This document shows, in pieces, positions 5,726 through 5,752 of a DNA stretch of 5,752 nucleotides; position 1 is the first letter of the stretch; the number at the start of each line of letters is the position of its first letter. The position numbers were made by a program, and so were the translations under genes. The notes below the pieces were generated by a model that was not told the origin of the DNA, searched no databases, and saw only the letters and a program-made list of their open reading frames with translations. Location of the stretch: positions 257-6,008 of the forward strand of contig PKXR01000203.1 in the NCBI GenBank assembly GCA_003133485.1, in the 5' to 3' direction. The DNA is from Candidatus Dormiibacterota bacterium. Its GTDB lineage: Bacteria; Chloroflexota; Dormibacteria; UBA8260; Bog-877.

Positions 5726-5752
5726 ATGCGGTACCGCACCCTCGGCCGGACC
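5726..5752 (+). CDS. Aldo/keto reductase, N-terminal nine codons (continues beyond window)
   Basis: Only MRYRTLGRT is present before the window ends. This is a very typical opening for aldo/keto reductases of the NADP-dependent TIM-barrel superfamily, where it normally runs on as GL.VS.LGLG. AAGGAG at 5713-5718, 7 nt before the ATG, supports a real start. The same frame is open upstream, but the strong ribosome site favours this ATG. The gene diverges from the MarR-like ORF and may be, or have been, its target. The catalytic Asp/Tyr/Lys/His tetrad lies outside the window, so the call rests on the opening motif and context. Confidence 0.7.

Noticed and set aside
1..5752. CRISPR arrays, insertion sequences, integrase or toxin-antitoxin genes, riboswitches.
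   Set aside because: I saw no regularly spaced repeats, transposase or recombinase motifs, or conserved riboswitch cores on either strand.

Overview
The window looks like chromosomal DNA from a high-GC actinobacterium. GC is high throughout, with strong GGAGG-type ribosome sites. The gene content fits that group: a zinc-ribbon/class III cyclase/ATPase regulator, a mycothiol-type DinB-fold enzyme, an LLM-class (F420 or flavin) oxidoreductase and a MarR regulator. I cannot name a genus. None of the genes forms a recognisable single pathway.

Left block (1-2452, all minus strand, read right to left). A DinB-fold enzyme of the mycothiol-dependent maleylpyruvate isomerase family overlaps a TfoX N-terminal-domain protein by 4 nt (GTGA), so the two are probably translationally coupled. 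About 100 nt downstream is a large multidomain regulator: two zinc ribbons, a class III nucleotide cyclase domain, then a P-loop ATPase. It runs off the left edge after 449 codons. This gene starts with GTG and stays open to the window edge.

Middle block (2680-3580, plus strand). Two Rid (YjgF/YER057c/UK114) proteins lie in tandem, diverging from the left block across a 227-nt intergenic region. They are distant paralogs. By my reading, each keeps only one of the two residues usually discussed for the RidA active site. An exact 13-nt direct repeat flanks the second gene.

Boundary (about 3750-3820, minus strand). Here lies the 3' half of a selenocysteine tRNA: UCA anticodon stem-loop, long variable arm, T arm, 3' acceptor strand, G discriminator and CCA. 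No matching 5' half sits beside it. This is what the distal attachment-site repeat of an element integrated into selC would look like. By tRNA polarity such an element would extend to the right of the fragment, but no integrase is visible here.

Right block (3933-5752). A minus-strand LLM-class oxidoreductase is followed by about 320 nt with no recognisable gene. Next come a minus-strand MarR-type winged-helix ORF that looks shortened at both ends, and the first nine codons of a divergent plus-strand aldo/keto reductase. The MarR ORF and the aldo/keto reductase are arranged as regulator and divergent target. The abnormal ends of the MarR ORF and nearby unassigned open stretches suggest decay or recombination.
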